Shown one piece after another: positions 52,170 through 54,783 of a stretch of 54,783 nucleotides of DNA. Where the stretch lies: assembly GCF_010811875.1 (NCBI RefSeq), contig NZ_VKHP01000026.1:1-54783 (forward strand). Direction: 5' to 3'. The stretch is from Bradyrhizobium uaiense. GTDB lineage: Bacteria; Pseudomonadota; Alphaproteobacteria; Rhizobiales; Xanthobacteraceae. A program made the translations under genes and the position numbers. The notes beneath the pieces are model-generated. The model ran no database searches, had not been told where the DNA came from, and saw only the letters and a list, made by a program, of their open reading frames with translations. Position 1 is the stretch's first letter; each line of letters opens with the position of its first letter.

Positions 52170-52311
52170 CTCTTGCCCCATTCGAAACATCATCGCGAAA
52201 CTACCTACGAAAAACAGACAGCACGACCGAAACGTAAGTCAGCGCCAGAGACCAACGTCGTATTTCCTCTTCCGAGTCCCTGCCCCGGCATCCGGCCGCG
52301 CTGCAAGGATA

Positions 52312-52710
52312 TTACCTGGCGCCGCCTACCCCGACGGCCACCGATCCACCGGTCCCCGCGCCCAATCCGGTTGTATTGACGTTCTGAATTGTGGTGACGG
52401 GCGGCGGCTGGCCCATCGCCTTGGTCGGATCGCCCACGTCGGGGAGCTGATCGAGCGGCCGCTGCTGGGTGCCGTAGCGTTTCACAGCGTCGGTCGCGCG
52501 CCGCGCGTCGTACGCGATCCTGCGATCGCCGACATAGGACGGCCATGGGTGAATCGTGTGGGTGACGGCGTTGACCTCCTTGGCATTGCCGGCACTCATC
52601 GTGATGGTGTCGGAACGCTGCACATAGCGGTCCATCTCGTCGTGCCCGTAGACGCCGTAGCAGCCGCCGAGCAGGAAGGGAGCGAGCAAAGCGAGGTATC
52701 TGACGGTCAT
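52312..52710 (-). CDS. Small lipoprotein of the Tad pilus locus
   Basis: A 132-residue lipoprotein. The signal MTVRYLALLAPFLLGGC ends in a lipobox with Cys17. The mature part has TITMSAGNAKEVNAVTHTIHPWP and YVGDRRIAYDARRATDAV. The last 40 residues are low-complexity Gly, Thr, Val and Pro. It lies 12 bp after cpaC, in the place where CpaD or a pilotin-like gene is often found, but it is much shorter than CpaD. The start ATG at 52710 follows GGAGGCGAG. A role in secretin assembly is inferred from position. Confidence 0.7.
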   Translation of the reverse strand: MTVRYLALLAPFLLGGCYGVYGHDEMDRYVQRSDTITMSAGNAKEVNAVTHTIHPWPSYVGDRRIAYDARRATDAVKRYGTQQRPLDQLPDVGDPTKAMGQPPPVTTIQNVNTTGLGAGTGGSVAVGVGGAR

Positions 52711-52722
52711 CTCTCGCCTCCT

Positions 52723-54378
52723 CTAGTTCAGGGTCTTGACGACCGGCTGGTCGACAACGGCCGCCGGCGCCGGAGCGGGCACGACCGCATTGGGCGCGAT
52801 GATGTGGCCATAGGGTCCCTTCACCTCGCCGCCGGAATTGACGTAGTCGTCGTAACGCTTGCGAACTTCCATCTGACCGTTGAGGAAGAAATCGACGTCG
52901 TTGGCCGGCAGCCGGGAATCGAGCGGCGACGCCAGTTGCTGGCCGGGTGCCGCCGGCGCGACCAGGCGCGGCGTCACGATGATGACGAGGTCGGTTTCCT
53001 GCTGCTGGTAGGACTTGCTGCTGAATAGTGTGCCGAGCACCGGCACCGAGCCGATCCAGGGCAACTGCGATACGTCCTGGACATTCCGGGTCTGCAACAG
53101 GCCGGCAACCGCAAAGCTCTGGCCGTCACGCAGCTCGACGGTGGTTCTCGCGCTCCTACTAGTCAGCGCTGGGACTTGAGTCCCGGCGATCGTCACAGCA
53201 TTCGAGAAGTCGAGTTCGCTTACCGAAGGTTCAATCCTCAAATTGATAGTGCCTCGCGAAAGGACCGTGGGAACGAAGGCTAATTCCACGCCGAACGGCT
53301 GGTATTGGGTCGTAACCTGGGCGAAACCATTTACGCTTCCCGGCTGCACTGTGGGAACTGGAATCTGGCCACCGGCCAGGAAGCGCGCGGCGTCGCCCGA
53401 CAGCGTGACCAGGTTCGGCTCCGCCAGCGAGCGAACCAATCCCTTCGTTTCCAATGCCGAGATCAACAGGTCCACTGAGCCGCCGTTGCTGGTTCGGACG
53501 ATGCTGGTCAACAAACTTCCGAACGGAACGGGCGCTACGCCGCCGGCGGCACCAAGGAGCGTTCCCGCTGTTCCAAGTACCGGAAGGCTCCCCGTCGGAG
53601 GAGAACCAACCTGCCCCCCGCCATTGCCGAGGGCAGCATTGTTGATACCACCGATCGGCCTTCGGCCTACCGCTGTGGCCCCGCCTACCCCCGTATTTCC
53701 AACATTAGTCCCATTGGCATTCGCTGCATAAAGGTTCACGCCCAACTGGCGTCCGGCGTCGCGATTGACCTCGAGGAAGCGCACCTCGAGCATCACCTGC
53801 TGCGGCGCCGCAACGCTCATCGCATTGACGACGATGGCACCCTCGGGAACGCTGCCCTTGGCAATCGTCAGCGCCCGCTCGGCGGCGACGGCATCGGCGG
53901 CCGTTCCGCTCAGCACCACCTGGCCTTCGGAGGCGGACACGCGAATACCCCGGTTGCCAGTGCCGGCATGGATGTTCTGCTGCAGGTTGCCGATATCGAA
54001 TGTCACCTCGACATCGAGGATGCCGATCTGCTTCATCGAGCTGTCGAACAGGATGACGTTGGTGGTGCCGGTCTTCTTGCCCTGGATGTAGAGCAGGTGG
54101 TCGCTCAGCGACTTCACGTCGGCGATATCGGGCGAACCCGCAACGATCGATGAGAACGCGGTATCGACCCTGAAGGTGCGCGACTTATTGAGGGTCACCC
54201 TGACACGCTGGACGTCGCTCATCTCGCTGACGAAGACGCCGCTGGACGACGGAGCCCGCCGCTCCGCGGCAGTAGCAGGATCGGTGAAATGAAACAGGGC
54301 AACCGCAGCGCCAAATGCCATCGCGCTCAAGGCGACCAGCCCAAGTCCCGCATCAACCGAAACGCGACTTCCCATCAT
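52723..54378 (-). CDS. cpaC: Secretin CpaC/RcpA of the Flp/Tad pilus
   Basis: A 551-residue outer-membrane secretin of the type II/IV family. It has an N-terminal membrane/signal segment, then the pilus-secretin N domain (RVRVTLNKSRTFRVDTAF ... IAGSPDIADVKSLSDHLLYIQG). A BON-like segment follows (IRVSASEGQVVLSGTAAD), then the C-terminal secretin domain with VTLSGDAARFLAGGQIPVP and VPVLGTLFSSKSYQQQETDLVIIVTP. A Gly/Asn-rich stretch between residues about 215 and 265 shows locally different codon use. It would form the pore for Flp pili. The other tad genes (cpaA, cpaB, cpaE, cpaF, tadB, tadC) are not in the window. Confidence 0.93.
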   Translation of the reverse strand: MMGSRVSVDAGLGLVALSAMAFGAAVALFHFTDPATAAERRAPSSSGVFVSEMSDVQRVRVTLNKSRTFRVDTAFSSIVAGSPDIADVKSLSDHLLYIQGKKTGTTNVILFDSSMKQIGILDVEVTFDIGNLQQNIHAGTGNRGIRVSASEGQVVLSGTAADAVAAERALTIAKGSVPEGAIVVNAMSVAAPQQVMLEVRFLEVNRDAGRQLGVNLYAANANGTNVGNTGVGGATAVGRRPIGGINNAALGNGGGQVGSPPTGSLPVLGTAGTLLGAAGGVAPVPFGSLLTSIVRTSNGGSVDLLISALETKGLVRSLAEPNLVTLSGDAARFLAGGQIPVPTVQPGSVNGFAQVTTQYQPFGVELAFVPTVLSRGTINLRIEPSVSELDFSNAVTIAGTQVPALTSRSARTTVELRDGQSFAVAGLLQTRNVQDVSQLPWIGSVPVLGTLFSSKSYQQQETDLVIIVTPRLVAPAAPGQQLASPLDSRLPANDVDFFLNGQMEVRKRYDDYVNSGGEVKGPYGHIIAPNAVVPAPAPAAVVDQPVVKTLN

Positions 54379-54783
54379 GCCAATCCCCTTCGCCGCGTCT
54401 CCACGACGATCCCCGTAAATCTACGGCCCCGACGTCCCGATCACTCCAGTTCGTGCACCACGCCGTAGAGCTTACAGTCTGTCCGACTACAAATAGTTAC
54501 TCGCGAATTCCCATTCCCCGGCGCGCTGAGCTGAACCAGAACGTAGTTCACTCCGGACACGTCGCGCCTGACCGCTAATGACGGCTCCAAGATCATCCCC
54601 CGCCCCCCACCTTGATTGCAAGGAAAGAGCCCCGCCGCGCCGCCCCCGCCCCCGAGAAACCGACACGACATCCCATCCCCGCACCACCTCCTCACTGAGC
54701 ACGGACCATGTCGCCCCGCCGCCCGGCACGACGCAGCCCCAGCCGCGCCCCGGCACCACCCGCGCCTGGAGCTCAACGCGTGG
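54379..54783. other. Region upstream of cpaC, strongly strand-biased at the right edge
   Basis: A 405-bp stretch. From about 54600 to the end the plus strand is very rich in C and poor in G, unlike the rest of the window. On the minus strand a frame ending at 54441 has a plausible last 50 residues (from MILEPSLAVRRDVSG to YGVVHELE), but its upstream part is a low-quality Gly/Arg-rich translation. It may be the end of a pilus gene upstream of cpaC, or DNA with sequencing errors at a contig edge. Confidence 0.3.

Overview
The window is GC-rich alphaproteobacterial DNA and most resembles Bradyrhizobium or a close Rhizobiales relative. The evidence is several amino-acid/polyol ABC operons typical of rhizobia, a GTTC-N7-GTTC SOS box in front of a DNA polymerase IV gene, Flp/Tad pilus genes, and a short dispersed repeat that I recall from Bradyrhizobium intergenic DNA. 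No rRNA, tRNA, CRISPR array, insertion sequence or replication origin was seen.

Layout. (1) 1-4159: an acyl-CoA module. An enoyl-CoA hydratase (cut by the left edge) and its GntR/FadR-type regulator are divergent from an acyl-CoA dehydrogenase and a LivJ-type binding protein. (2) 4399-17201, minus strand: an eleven-gene operon with a stand-alone 62-residue FdrA-associated domain, DUF1116, FdrA, carbamate kinase, a second FdrA, a second DUF1116 protein, a BMP-type ABC importer (binding protein, double ATPase, two permeases) and a cysteine hydrolase. (3) 17339-22996, minus strand: a LivK-LivH-LivMGF importer, with LivM, LivG and LivF fused in one chain, followed by DUF2877 and a strong terminator. 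(4) 23221-25408, plus strand: a deacetylase remnant, a cytosine-deaminase-like amidohydrolase and a TetR regulator. (5) 25461-31756, minus strand: a gamma-glutamyltransferase-like enzyme, then gcl-hyi-glxR (glyoxylate to glycerate) and an AllR-like IclR repressor. (6) 31984-34940, plus strand: a CBS protein, a PanE-like reductase, an FAH-family hydrolase and a VanZ-like membrane protein. (7) 34978-45081, minus strand: a twelve-gene operon combining a GlpSTPQUV-like ABC importer with a PEP-dependent dihydroxyacetone kinase whose DhaM is split into EIIA, HPr and EI genes. (8) 45082-51602: a patchy region with two divergent SGNH-hydrolase genes of lower GC, dinB with a LexA box, and two hypothetical genes. 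(9) 51603-54378: a Tad/Flp piece (CpaC secretin, a small lipoprotein, TadD).

How it fits together. FdrA, DUF1116 and DUF2877 are the families of E. coli FdrA-YlbE-YlbF, which with carbamate kinase lie in the allantoin locus and are linked there to oxamate carbamoyl transfer. The glyoxylate genes and the AllR-like repressor are also allantoin-locus partners in E. coli. I infer that regions 2-5 form one ureide or carbamoyl-compound catabolic island: import by two ABC systems, hydrolysis, phosphorolytic carbamoyl transfer to carbamoyl phosphate, ATP formation by carbamate kinase, and recovery of C2 carbon as glycerate. A motif shared between the fdrA-operon and gamma-glutamyltransferase promoters supports joint control. 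The true substrate cannot be read from sequence. Region 7 reads as an ABC import plus PTS phosphorylation route for dihydroxyacetone or a related triose/polyol.
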